NCBI GenBank assembly: GCA_007694185.1 | Contig: RECD01000151.1 | Span: 1 to 43,650, forward strand | DNA: 43,650 nucleotides | Direction of reading: 5' to 3' | From: Planctomycetaceae bacterium | Lineage (GTDB): Bacteria > Planctomycetota > Planctomycetia > Pirellulales > Pirellulaceae | Shown here: piece after piece, positions 9,578 to 17,208 of the stretch | Layout: each line of letters opens with the position of its first letter | How positions within the stretch are numbered: position 1 is the first letter of the stretch | The notes under the pieces: generated by a model | Told to the model about the DNA's origin: nothing | The model's input: only the letters and a program-made list of their open reading frames with translations | Databases searched by the model: none | Translations under genes and position numbers: made by a program

Positions 9578-10825
9578 TCAAAGGAACAGCGGTCGGATGT
9601 GTCGCTCGAGCAAATTCTCGGTGACGTTCCGCGAAATCGCCGCACGGCAATCGACGAGCGCGTCGGTGTAGCGAGTCCCCAATTGGGCGGCCACTTTGTA
9701 TCCGACGTGCAGCAGTTGCCGGAGATCGGGATTGAAGTCCGGGACATCCGGCTGGTGGCGGAGGGCGGCGACATACCGCGGTCCGGTCCAGAGACGCACG
9801 TCGGACGGGTCCGGCAGCCGATCCGGGTCGATGTCGATCACCGCCGCGTAAGGTTCGCACAAGGCTTGTCGCTTCTGGTGAGCCTGAGCGTAAATCTCCT
9901 TTGCCAATTCCAAGCCGGGGCCACCCGCTTCGGCGAGTCCGATCAGCTCTTCGAGCCAGGTGGTGCCGGCGGTCTTGAGATGCAGCCCCGCGCCGGTTTC
10001 GCGGATCGCGTCGCGGATGGCGGGATAGATCGAAAACTTGTCGCTGCCGGAATGGACGCTCAATTTCAGTCCCGCGGGCAGCCCGAACCTCTGGATCGCG
10101 TGTTCGATCACCGCCAGGTCATCGCGGAATTCGCGTCCAAACTTGGCGACGTCGCCGACGTAATCGACCCCCTTGTTGAAGCGGCCGGTGAACTTGGGGG
10201 CGATCGTTTGGACGGGAATCCCTTGGTCCGCCAAGGCGGCGAGGATGATCAGCAGTTCCGGCGGGCTTTGCGGGGCGTCGGTTTCGTCCATCGAAACCTC
10301 GGTCACGAAAGGGACATTCCCTTTCGCTTTGAGGATGTGCCGGTAGGTATCACCCGCCAGGATCGCGGCGGCGAGGTACTTTTCGGCGGTCGCCCGCAAC
10401 AACGGTTCGTCGATCGACAGAGGTTCGGCGAGTCCGGGTAAGTTGAGCGTGCCGATCAGTGATGCCTGGGAGGTGACGAACGCGTCGAGGGCATCGGGCG
10501 GCGCGGGTTTGCCGATCGCGTCGGCGACGTCGAGCGTGAAGAAGTCGCTGCAATCCATGAACGGCCCGACGGTGGCGATACCGATGTGGTCGGCGTCGAC
10601 GTGAAATCCGTGTTGCCAGCGGGCGGCGTCGACAGCCGCTTGGGCCGCAGCCAGCACCGTGGGAGGTTGGGAGCCGACGGTCAGGTGTTCACGATTCGAC
10701 TTGTTCCAGACCGGTACCAATTCGCAGCCCAGTTGGCGGGCTTGGATGAAGGCGTCGAGCTGCGCGGCGGCTTGATGGGCGAATCGGTCGCCGACGCCGA
10801 AGGAAAATTTTTCGAGCGGTTTCAT
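9578..10825 (-). CDS. uxaE: Tagaturonate/fructuronate epimerase (UxaE family)
   Basis: UxaE enzymes interconvert D-tagaturonate and D-fructuronate by C3 epimerisation, bypassing the reductive route of classic hexuronate catabolism. The 415-residue protein matches that family through its N-terminal FSFGVGDRFAHQA, the VDADHIG segment, EVSMDETD, the APKFTGRFNKGVDYVG stretch and the KLSVHSGSDKFSIYP motif with a conserved His. The TIM-barrel-like order of acidic and His motifs is intact. ATG 10825 is chosen; a TTG at 10837, directly after the upstream stop, is the alternative. It is the third gene of a minus-strand operon behind a zinc dehydrogenase and an aldo/keto reductase. The family is secure; the exact substrate is inferred from the family and the neighbours. 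Confidence 0.85.
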   Translation of the reverse strand: MKPLEKFSFGVGDRFAHQAAAQLDAFIQARQLGCELVPVWNKSNREHLTVGSQPPTVLAAAQAAVDAARWQHGFHVDADHIGIATVGPFMDCSDFFTLDVADAIGKPAPPDALDAFVTSQASLIGTLNLPGLAEPLSIDEPLLRATAEKYLAAAILAGDTYRHILKAKGNVPFVTEVSMDETDAPQSPPELLIILAALADQGIPVQTIAPKFTGRFNKGVDYVGDVAKFGREFRDDLAVIEHAIQRFGLPAGLKLSVHSGSDKFSIYPAIRDAIRETGAGLHLKTAGTTWLEELIGLAEAGGPGLELAKEIYAQAHQKRQALCEPYAAVIDIDPDRLPDPSDVRLWTGPRYVAALRHQPDVPDFNPDLRQLLHVGYKVAAQLGTRYTDALVDCRAAISRNVTENLLERHIRPLFL

Positions 10826-10837
10826 GAGCTTGAGCAA

Positions 10838-11869
10838 TCAGAGGCAGGTCAGGTCGACAACGGCCTTGATCACGCCGGTGTCGGGACGGGTGTAGGTGGG
10901 AAACTTCGCGATCAGATCCGCAGCAGAAACGCGGTCGGTGATCCAGGGGTCGGTCCGGATCGCACCGTACCGGATCAGTTCGATGATGCGGGTGAAGTCG
11001 CCCGGCAACGCGTTGCGGCTCGCCCGGATCGTCATTTCCGGTTTGTGCATCGCCACGTGGGAAAACGACAACGCCTGGTTCGTGATGCCGACGTATACCA
11101 ACGTCCCGGTCTGGGCGACGTGCTGGAGGGCAGCCGACATCGAGTGCTGATTGCCGGTGGCGTCGATCACGACGGGGAAGCGGTCCCCGCCGGTGATCCG
11201 TTCGGTCTCTGCCATCGCCGCCGCGTCGTCCCGGTAGGCGATCGTGTCGTCGACGCCATAGTTTGCTCGACAAAAATCGAGTCGCGAGGGAACCAGGTCC
11301 ATCACGGTGATCTTGGCGCCGGTCAACTTGACGAACTCGAGAACCGCCAACCCGATCGGGCCGGCGCCGATGAGCAAAACCTGGTCGTCGGCCTGCGGGG
11401 CGCCGCGGTCACAAGCATGGCAACCGATCGCTAGGGTTTCGACCAAGGCCAGTTGTTCCCAGGTCAGATCGTTTCCCGGATGCAGCTTGTCGGCGCGAAA
11501 CAAGAAGCGTTCGCACAGGCCGCCGTCGCACATCACCCCGAAGGTCTGGTTGAACTGGCAGCAGTTCGTATGGCCACGTCGGCAGGCGTAGCAACGGCCG
11601 CAATTCAGGTACGGTTCGACCGCGCAGCGATCGCCGGGGCGAAGGTGAGAAACGTCCGGGCCGACCTCCAAGACTTCCACCCCCAATTCGTGACCGATGA
11701 TCCGAGGGTAATCGAAGAAGGGCATCTTGCCGAGATAGCCGCCCACGTCGGTACCGCAGATACCCATCCTGTGTGGTCGCACGAGGACTTGGCCCGGTCC
11801 CGGAGATCCCGGGTCGGGCAAGGTCGTGGCGACGAACGATTCGGGTTTGTCGAGGATGATGGCGTGCAT
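10838..11869 (-). CDS. Zinc-dependent medium-chain alcohol dehydrogenase, probable L-galactonate 5-dehydrogenase
   Basis: A 343-residue zinc alcohol dehydrogenase of the threonine/sorbitol dehydrogenase type. Catalytic zinc ligands are visible in GICGTD and in GHELGVE, the structural-zinc cysteines in CGRCYACRRGHTNC, and the NAD-binding Rossmann motif in LLIGAGPIGLAV (about residues 165-176). E. coli LgoD, which oxidises L-galactonate to D-tagaturonate, belongs to this family. The next gene, beginning 12 bases after this stop, is a tagaturonate epimerase, so the same reaction is proposed here. The family level is certain. The substrate is inferred from operon context; L-gulonate or L-idonate type substrates are possible. 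It lies 30 bases downstream of the aldo/keto reductase. Confidence 0.88.
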   Translation of the reverse strand: MHAIILDKPESFVATTLPDPGSPGPGQVLVRPHRMGICGTDVGGYLGKMPFFDYPRIIGHELGVEVLEVGPDVSHLRPGDRCAVEPYLNCGRCYACRRGHTNCCQFNQTFGVMCDGGLCERFLFRADKLHPGNDLTWEQLALVETLAIGCHACDRGAPQADDQVLLIGAGPIGLAVLEFVKLTGAKITVMDLVPSRLDFCRANYGVDDTIAYRDDAAAMAETERITGGDRFPVVIDATGNQHSMSAALQHVAQTGTLVYVGITNQALSFSHVAMHKPEMTIRASRNALPGDFTRIIELIRYGAIRTDPWITDRVSAADLIAKFPTYTRPDTGVIKAVVDLTCL

Positions 11870-11899
11870 GAGCAGTACGACGAGAGGGTGAGGGTTGCG

Positions 11900-12838
11900 T
11901 CAGGCGACATCATTGTTTTCGGGTCTGCCCTCGCAGTAGACCCAGTTGTGGATCGGCTGAAGGATTTGCAGGACCTCGTCCAGCAACCGTTGGTCGAGCG
12001 GTTCGTCGATCCAGCTCAACCATTCGCTGACCCGTTGCGGGTTGGCGCTGCCGGTGACGCAGGACGCGAAGCCGGGATGGGCGATCGAATACTGCAGGGC
12101 CAACTTGGCGATGTCGGAACCACGGTTGCGACAATGTTCGGCCGCCGCCTTCGCCACTTCACGAACCTCGGGCGTCGCCTTGTGCCAAGGGGGCAGCGGC
12201 GAATCGGACAACAGGCGGGCGGAAAATGGCGCCGCGTTGATCACGCCGACATGCTTTTCCTGGCAGAGCGGCAGCAGGTCGAGCGCCATGTCGTTCTGCA
12301 GCGTGTAGTGATTGTAGGTCAGGATCACATCGATCTCGGTCCGCTGTAGGATTTGGCGGAACATCTTGATCGGATAGCCGCTGACGCCGATGTAACGAAC
12401 CTTGCCCGCCGCGACCTGACGACGAAGGGCCGGCAGCGTTTCGTCGACGATCTGATCCAGATCGACGAACTCGATGTCGTGGCAAAACACGATGTCGACG
12501 TAATCGATTCGCATCCGTTCCAGCGAAATGTCGATACTCTCCTCGACGCGCCGGGCGGAGAAATCGAAGTGCTGGGGCGCGTAGCGTCCCAGCTTGGTGC
12601 TGACAAAGTAGCTTTCCCGAGGTAGCTCGGGGAGAATTCGGCCGAGCAACAATTCGCTCATCCCACGACCGTAGTAGGCCGCGGTGTCGATGTAATTCAC
12701 GCCGCCGTCCAGGGCGACGCGAACGCTTCGCAGGGCATCATTCAGATCGACCTGGCGGAACTCTTGGCCGATCGAAGAGGCCCCAAACCCGAGTACCGAC
12801 AACTCGATGTCGGTCCCGGCAAGTGGTCGGAGTTGCAT
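11900..12838 (-). CDS. Aldo/keto reductase, L-galactose dehydrogenase-like
   Basis: A 312-residue NAD(P)-dependent aldo/keto reductase. The catalytic tetrad is in place: Asp and Tyr in NYIDTAAYYGRGMSE (about residues 48-62), Lys in STKLGRY, His in CHDIEF. The GKVRYIGVSGYP, ILTYNHY and GVINAAPFSARLL segments, together with CHDIEF and LDQIVDETLPAL, closely follow plant L-galactose dehydrogenase, which oxidises L-galactose at C1 to L-galactono-1,4-lactone. L-fucose dehydrogenases belong to the same branch and are the main alternative. It is the first gene of the minus-strand operon with the zinc dehydrogenase and UxaE, so transcription order matches the proposed reaction order. A TACAAT -10 candidate lies 67 bases upstream. 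The family is certain; L-galactose as substrate is a well-supported inference. Confidence 0.88.
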   Translation of the reverse strand: MQLRPLAGTDIELSVLGFGASSIGQEFRQVDLNDALRSVRVALDGGVNYIDTAAYYGRGMSELLLGRILPELPRESYFVSTKLGRYAPQHFDFSARRVEESIDISLERMRIDYVDIVFCHDIEFVDLDQIVDETLPALRRQVAAGKVRYIGVSGYPIKMFRQILQRTEIDVILTYNHYTLQNDMALDLLPLCQEKHVGVINAAPFSARLLSDSPLPPWHKATPEVREVAKAAAEHCRNRGSDIAKLALQYSIAHPGFASCVTGSANPQRVSEWLSWIDEPLDQRLLDEVLQILQPIHNWVYCEGRPENNDVA

Positions 12839-12904
12839 GGGACAGGGGGGCGAGTGGAGAAACGAGAGGAGGGAGTGTCAACGTGTCCGGCGTGGGCAGC
12901 CAGG

Positions 12905-12910
12905 ATTGTA
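12905..12910 (-). promoter_or_regulatory. Candidate -10 box (TACAAT) for the sugar-acid operon
   Basis: The minus strand reads TACAAT, one mismatch from consensus, 67 bases upstream of the aldo/keto reductase start. The -35 position is poor, so an activator may be needed if this promoter is real. Confidence 0.35.
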
Positions 12911-13031
12911 ACCGCTGATCGCTCGCCGCGACATTCGCCGAAAACGCCGGCAGCAACCGTCGACGCCGGCGATCCCTGCGCCCGATTGCGACCGAGGCGT
13001 CTCCGCCTTAGCTTGACGACAATGTTGCCTA

Positions 13032-13052
13032 ACCGGGGCTTGGTCCCCCGGT
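13032..13052 (+). promoter_or_regulatory. Hairpin upstream of ispD, leader or terminator-like
   Basis: ACCGGGG and CCCCGGT pair over a seven-base loop and are followed by CTTTTG. The structure ends 34 bases before the ispD start. The T run is too short for a convincing intrinsic terminator, and no plus-strand gene lies upstream to terminate. It may be a leader hairpin. Confidence 0.3.
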
Positions 13053-13086
13053 CTTTTGCCGCCTCCGCCTGGAGAAGTGAGAAGTC

Positions 13087-13896
13087 ATGATTGGCCCTCC
13101 GACCGATCGGGCGACGGAACCGCAGGCGGCCTCGCGGGTCGCGGCAATCCTGGTTGCGGCGGGGCGAGGTCGGCGATTCGGTGGGACCGATAACAAGGTT
13201 TTGCAGTTGCTGGAAGGCCAACCGATCTGGTTGCATTCGATCCGGGCGCTGAGGCGTTGTCCGCGGATCGGCCCGGTCGTGATGGTGATCCATCCGGACG
13301 ATCGCGGCGCCGTCCAAGACGAGGCGGAAGGGTTGGGTGTCCGATTGGTTGATGGAGGGCGAGAGCGGGTCGACAGCGTCCTGGCGGGGCTGAAGGAACT
13401 CGAAGGGATGGGGCACCCGGCGGAATCGCCCGACGTTTCCGCTGAGGATGTCGGTTCGGTAGCGGACGCTGCTCAGGCCGGGCAACGCTGGGTAGCGATC
13501 CATGACGCGGCGCGGCCGCTGGTGCCGGCCGATGACGTGGACCGTGTGATCGAGCGAGCGATCCTGACCGGGGCGGCGATTTTGGCGACGCCGGTGCGGG
13601 GCACGATCAAGCTCCGCGGGGATGCCGGTGAAGTCACCACGGTCGACCGAAAACGGTTGTGGGAGGCGTTGACCCCCCAAGTCTTTCGAGAAGATATTCT
13701 GCGGACGGCCTATCGTCGGTGGCGGGGGCGGCCGGTCACCGATGACGCCGAGTTGGTCGAACGGAGCGGGTTTTCGATCAGCCTGGTTCCCGGATCGGCC
13801 GAAAACTTGAAGATTACCCATGCCGAGGACTTGATCCTGGCCGAAGCGATCATGGCGAAGCGTCAACGGGGGCGAGAGCCACAGCCGGACGAATGA
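13087..13896 (+). CDS. ispD: 2-C-methyl-D-erythritol 4-phosphate cytidylyltransferase
   Basis: IspD joins MEP and CTP to give CDP-methylerythritol in the non-mevalonate isoprenoid pathway. Visible motifs are the glycine-rich CTP loop AAGRGRRFGG with the following NKVL (about residues 22-36), the conserved GGRERVDSVLAGL segment, IHDAARPLV with its Asp and Arg (about 138-146), TPVRGTIK, and the C-terminal TDDAELVE and NLKITHAEDL. The 269-residue length exceeds the usual 225-235. The excess is an N-terminal extension of about 14 residues and an acidic and alanine-rich insertion (about residues 109-133, between LKEL and WVAIHD), which would project from the surface. A GGAG lies 12 bases upstream of the ATG. 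It ends 27 bases before tyrS and is probably co-transcribed with it. Confidence 0.94.
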   Translation: MIGPPTDRATEPQAASRVAAILVAAGRGRRFGGTDNKVLQLLEGQPIWLHSIRALRRCPRIGPVVMVIHPDDRGAVQDEAEGLGVRLVDGGRERVDSVLAGLKELEGMGHPAESPDVSAEDVGSVADAAQAGQRWVAIHDAARPLVPADDVDRVIERAILTGAAILATPVRGTIKLRGDAGEVTTVDRKRLWEALTPQVFREDILRTAYRRWRGRPVTDDAELVERSGFSISLVPGSAENLKITHAEDLILAEAIMAKRQRGREPQPDE

Positions 13897-13923
13897 GCCT
13901 CACGGGAACGAAAAAGGGAGCTG

Positions 13924-15216
13924 ATGACCAAGACGATCGATTTGTTGGGCGAGCTGCGTTGGCGGGGCCTGATCCACCAGTGTACTGACGAAACCGGGCT
14001 GGCGAAGCTGCTGAGCGAGGGCAGCCAGACGATCTACATCGGGTTCGATCCGACCGCGACGAGCCTGCATGTCGGCGGGTTGATGCAACTGATGATGCTT
14101 CGTCGCTTCCAGCGAGCCGGGCACCGGCCGATCGCGTTGGTCGGCGGCGCGACCGGCATGATCGGCGACCCCAGCGGCAAGAGCGAGGAACGGAACCTGC
14201 TGAGCCCCGAGGATCTGCGGCGGAACGTCGAGGGGGTGGCGGCGCAGATGCGGCGGTTCCTCGATTTCGACGGCCCTCAAGGGGCGGTCCTGCTGAACAA
14301 CCACGACTGGATGCGGTCGTTCAGCTACCTCGATTTCCTCCGTGATGTCGGCAAGAGCTTTCCGATCGGCCAGATGCTGGGGAAGGAGTCGGTCCGTTCG
14401 CGGTTGGAAAGCGAAGCGGGACTGAGCTACACCGAGTTCAGCTACATGCTCCTGCAAGCCTACGACTTCGTCCATTTGGCTCGCGATCACGGGTGTCGGA
14501 TTCAGGCCGGCGGCAGCGACCAATGGGGAAACATCACCGCCGGCATCGACCTGGGACGGCGGCTGCTCGGCGAGACGCTGTACGGCCTCACCGCGCCGCT
14601 GTTGACCACGTCGGATGGCCGCAAGATGGGCAAAACCGAATCGGGGGCGATCTGGCTCGACCCGCAGCGGACCAGCCCCTACGCGTTCTATCAGTATTGG
14701 TTTCGGGTCGAGGACACGGACGTCATGCGTTGCTTGGCGTACCTGACCGAGATCGAACGGGACGAATACGACGAATTGGCGAGTCAGACGTTGGCGGACC
14801 CGGGTCGCCGGTCGGCGCAGAAGTGGTTGGCCACTTGGATGACGCGATTGGTGCATGGCGAGGAGGGGTTGGCCTCGGCGAACCGAGCGAGCGAAATCTT
14901 GTTCGGTGGGGAGATCGACCGGTTGAGCGACCGGGAGCTGAACGAGATCTTTGCCGACGTCCCGAGCCAAGAGTTTTCGGCGACCGAGTTGGCTGGCGAA
15001 GGGATGTCGGTCGTCGACGCGATCGTGAAGACGGGACTGGCGAAATCGGCCAGCGAGGCGCGGCGGTCAATCGGCGAAGGGGGGATCTACGTCAACAATC
15101 GCCGGATCAGCGACCCGCAGCGAAGGTTGGAACGGGCCGATTTGGCGAGCGAAACCGTGATGGTGATCCGCAAAGGGAAGCGGAACTACGCGTTGTTGCG
15201 ATTTCTCGGCGATTGA
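13924..15216 (+). CDS. tyrS: Tyrosyl-tRNA synthetase
   Basis: Charges tRNA-Tyr with tyrosine; a class I aminoacyl-tRNA synthetase acting in the cytoplasm as a dimer. The 430-residue protein has the tyrosine-binding YIGFDPTA, the HIGH-type motif as HVGG (about residue 51), GDPSGKSEER, the tyrosine/ATP pocket QAGGSDQWGNI, and the KMSKS loop as KMGKTESG (about residue 236). A C-terminal S4-like RNA-binding domain runs from about 365, with SASEARRSIGEGGIYVNN. All catalytic landmarks are intact and length is typical for the TyrRS form with KMxKS. AAGGGAG sits directly before the CTG-ATG start. It follows ispD by 27 bases and converges on the TatD-like gene 21 bases away. Confidence 0.97.
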   Translation: MTKTIDLLGELRWRGLIHQCTDETGLAKLLSEGSQTIYIGFDPTATSLHVGGLMQLMMLRRFQRAGHRPIALVGGATGMIGDPSGKSEERNLLSPEDLRRNVEGVAAQMRRFLDFDGPQGAVLLNNHDWMRSFSYLDFLRDVGKSFPIGQMLGKESVRSRLESEAGLSYTEFSYMLLQAYDFVHLARDHGCRIQAGGSDQWGNITAGIDLGRRLLGETLYGLTAPLLTTSDGRKMGKTESGAIWLDPQRTSPYAFYQYWFRVEDTDVMRCLAYLTEIERDEYDELASQTLADPGRRSAQKWLATWMTRLVHGEEGLASANRASEILFGGEIDRLSDRELNEIFADVPSQEFSATELAGEGMSVVDAIVKTGLAKSASEARRSIGEGGIYVNNRRISDPQRRLERADLASETVMVIRKGKRNYALLRFLGD

Positions 15217-15237
15217 ATCGGGAACGAATCCGGCTGC

Positions 15238-16074
15238 CTAAACCACGCTATCGGCGACCGTCTCGCCACGGGGCCGGAAGTGGAAGTTGCGACTGTTTTT
15301 GAAGAACTCGATCGGGTTCTCGTAGACGATTCGGCGGATCAGCGATTCGTCATGACCGCGGCGGCGGAGTTCGAAAATGAGATCGGGGATCGCCGTCGGC
15401 TTGCTCGGCCCCCAGTCGCCCGCCGAATTGGCCATCAGCCGTTCGGGGCCATACTTTTCGATCATGTCGGCGGCACGTTCCGGGGTACACTTGGTCACCG
15501 GATAGAGCGTCATGCCGGCCCAATAGCCGCGATCGAGCACCTCGGCGATCGTGTGTTCCTCCACGTGGTCGACGAGGATTCGCGAGCGTTGCAAGCGGGA
15601 ATCGCCATCGAGCATGTCGAGGATCATCCGGGTTCCCTGATACTTGTCTTCCAGATGGGGCGTGTGGATCAGGATCGGCTGGTCGTACTGGGCGGCCAGG
15701 TCGAGATGTTCCAGGAAGACGATCGCTTCGTTGCGGGTATTTTTATTTAGGCCGATTTCGCCGATCCCGAGCACGCCGGGGGCGTCGAGGAACTCGGGGA
15801 TCATCGCGATCACTTCGCGAGACAACGAGACGTTTTCCGCCTCCTTCGCGTTGATGCACAACCAGCAGAAGTGCTGGATCCCGTAGGCGGCCGCCCGTTT
15901 CGGTTCGACCTCGGTCAATTGGCGGAAGTAATCGCGGAAGCCGTCCGCGCTGCCGCGGTCGAACCCGGCCCAGAAAGCCGGTTCGCTGATCGCCACGCAC
16001 CCCATGCGGGCCAGGGTGGCGTAGTCGTCGGTGATTCGCGACACCATGTGAATGTGCGGGTCGATGTAATCCAT
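15238..16074 (-). CDS. TatD-family metal-dependent hydrolase, EboB-like
   Basis: A 278-residue amidohydrolase-fold protein of the TatD type. The metal ligands can be followed: HIH near residue 7-9, Glu in GIGEIGLNKNT, His in LIHTPHLED, His in LVDHVEEH, and Asp in NSAGDWGPS. The text differs from nuclease-type TatD in keeping CVAISEPAFWAGFDRG and QHFCWLCINAKEAE. That form I associate with the TatD-like member (EboB) of ebo clusters, which act in envelope transport of lipid-linked or secondary metabolites in bacteria and algae. No other ebo gene (the UbiA-like, dehydroquinate-synthase-like or xylose-isomerase-like members) is in the window. A small conserved-looking gene lies 57 bases upstream on the same strand. 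The fold is certain; the EboB label is inference. Confidence 0.88.
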   Translation of the reverse strand: MDYIDPHIHMVSRITDDYATLARMGCVAISEPAFWAGFDRGSADGFRDYFRQLTEVEPKRAAAYGIQHFCWLCINAKEAENVSLSREVIAMIPEFLDAPGVLGIGEIGLNKNTRNEAIVFLEHLDLAAQYDQPILIHTPHLEDKYQGTRMILDMLDGDSRLQRSRILVDHVEEHTIAEVLDRGYWAGMTLYPVTKCTPERAADMIEKYGPERLMANSAGDWGPSKPTAIPDLIFELRRRGHDESLIRRIVYENPIEFFKNSRNFHFRPRGETVADSVV

Positions 16075-16131
16075 GAGTCGTCGGCGGTTGGCGGCAGGCG
16101 GTGAAACTCGGCGGGCGTGTCGGCTGCGATA

Positions 16132-16401
16132 TCAGACGCTCAGCGAATCTCGCCAGCGTTGGTCGTAGGGGCGCGAGAAAAGTTTCTGCAGCGCCTCGGC
16201 CCGTCCACCCGGCGCGGCGTCTTGCAGGAGCAATCCGATCGCCTGTTCGAGCGCCACCCGTTTGGGATGGCTTTCGAGATCGGCTGTCGTCAGCTCGGTG
16301 GCCGCGACACGATCGATGCGATCGAGCACGGCCGCGACTTCGATCAGTTTGGCTCGGACCTGCAAGAATTGGTCGTCGAGAATCTGGTGGGCCTGTGGCA
16401 C
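16132..16401 (-). CDS. Small conserved-looking protein of unknown function
   Basis: An 89-residue cytoplasmic protein with a GTG start. It is predicted mostly alpha-helical: a first helix ILDDQFLQVRAKLIEVAAVLDRIDR, an acidic linker, a second helix around RVALEQAIGLLLQ, and a C-terminal ALQKLFSRPYDQRWRDSL segment. The sequence has normal composition for a real protein and resembles small planctomycete hypotheticals ending in a FSRPYDxxWR motif, as I recall them. It precedes the TatD-like hydrolase by 57 bases on the same strand and is probably in the same transcript. I do not recognise a function. No transmembrane or metal-binding motif is visible. Confidence 0.7.
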   Translation of the reverse strand: MPQAHQILDDQFLQVRAKLIEVAAVLDRIDRVAATELTTADLESHPKRVALEQAIGLLLQDAAPGGRAEALQKLFSRPYDQRWRDSLSV

Positions 16402-16491
16402 GGCGGATACTCGTTGGGCCCAGCGGCCCGGATCGGGTGGCGAACGGGAAAGGTTTCGAAATGGGGGACAACGGCAAGCGGCACTTTTAGG

Positions 16492-17061
16492 TTACCGCGA
16501 AGCGGTCGCCAGGGCCACCTCGGCCGCCTTGTAGATCACCTTGGCACGGCGGAATCCGAGCCGTTCGTAGAGCCTGACGGCGGCGGTGTTGTCGGTGGTG
16601 ACTTCCAAGTGCATGTGGGTCAGTCCGATTCTGTGGAAACCGCGGGCGGCCATCGTCAACAGCAGGGTGCCCAAACGCTTGCCGCGATGCTGATCGCAAA
16701 CGCCGAGGTTTTGGATCCCTCCCCAGCCGTCGAACTGAATCCCTTGAACCGTCCCGATCGGTTCGGGGCGAACGCCCGGGGCCGGCTGGTATCGCAGCAA
16801 CCACGTCGCCTCGGGCACGAATCCGCTGCGGGCGGCGATTTCCCGCATCAGCCGCAAGCAACCATCCCGACGGCCCAAACACGGAAACACCGTCACGTCC
16901 AGTTCGTGGCGAAAGCTCAAATACTTCGCTTGGGCGTGTTCGCGGATCAGGCTGTCATCGAACGGCGCCAGCGAATAGCCGGCAGGACAGACCTGGGGAG
17001 CGGGTAGTTGGCGTTCCAGATCGAGCTCCATCCGGAAACGCTTGAAGTAGGTCATTCCCAT
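16492..17061 (-). CDS. GNAT-family N-acetyltransferase
   Basis: A 189-residue acetyl-CoA-dependent acetyltransferase of unknown substrate. The open frame runs further upstream across miaA, but that part is antisense to miaA. Translation is placed at the ATG at 17061 (MGMTYFKRFRMELDLERQLP), with a second ATG at 17055. The GNAT acetyl-CoA loop is clear in VCDQHRGKRLGTLLLTMA (about residues 131-148), followed by HLEVTTDNTAAVRLYERLGF, the usual motif B. The N-terminal half contains a FRHELDVTVFPCLGRRDGCLRL region that is not diagnostic. It is divergent from miaA with 147 bases between starts. An extended -10 box sits 65 bases upstream of its start. Confidence 0.88.
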   Translation of the reverse strand: MGMTYFKRFRMELDLERQLPAPQVCPAGYSLAPFDDSLIREHAQAKYLSFRHELDVTVFPCLGRRDGCLRLMREIAARSGFVPEATWLLRYQPAPGVRPEPIGTVQGIQFDGWGGIQNLGVCDQHRGKRLGTLLLTMAARGFHRIGLTHMHLEVTTDNTAAVRLYERLGFRRAKVIYKAAEVALATASR

Positions 17062-17125
17062 GGAAAACAGGAATTCGGGGATTCGTGGGTCGAACCGGGG
17101 ATTGGCTCGGTCCGAAGGACATGAA

Positions 17126-17134
17126 ATCATAGCA
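17126..17134 (-). promoter_or_regulatory. Extended -10 promoter element for the GNAT gene
   Basis: The minus strand reads TGCTATGAT, an extended -10 (TGn plus TATGAT). Transcription would begin near 17119, giving a leader of roughly 58 bases before the ATG at 17061. This supports the chosen start over the longer frame. Confidence 0.45.
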
Positions 17135-17208
17135 CGGGGGTTCGCATCGGGACGGATGATTCGCCCGCAGAACGCCCGCTGACCCGCTCGCCACCCACTC
17201 GGGCACCG

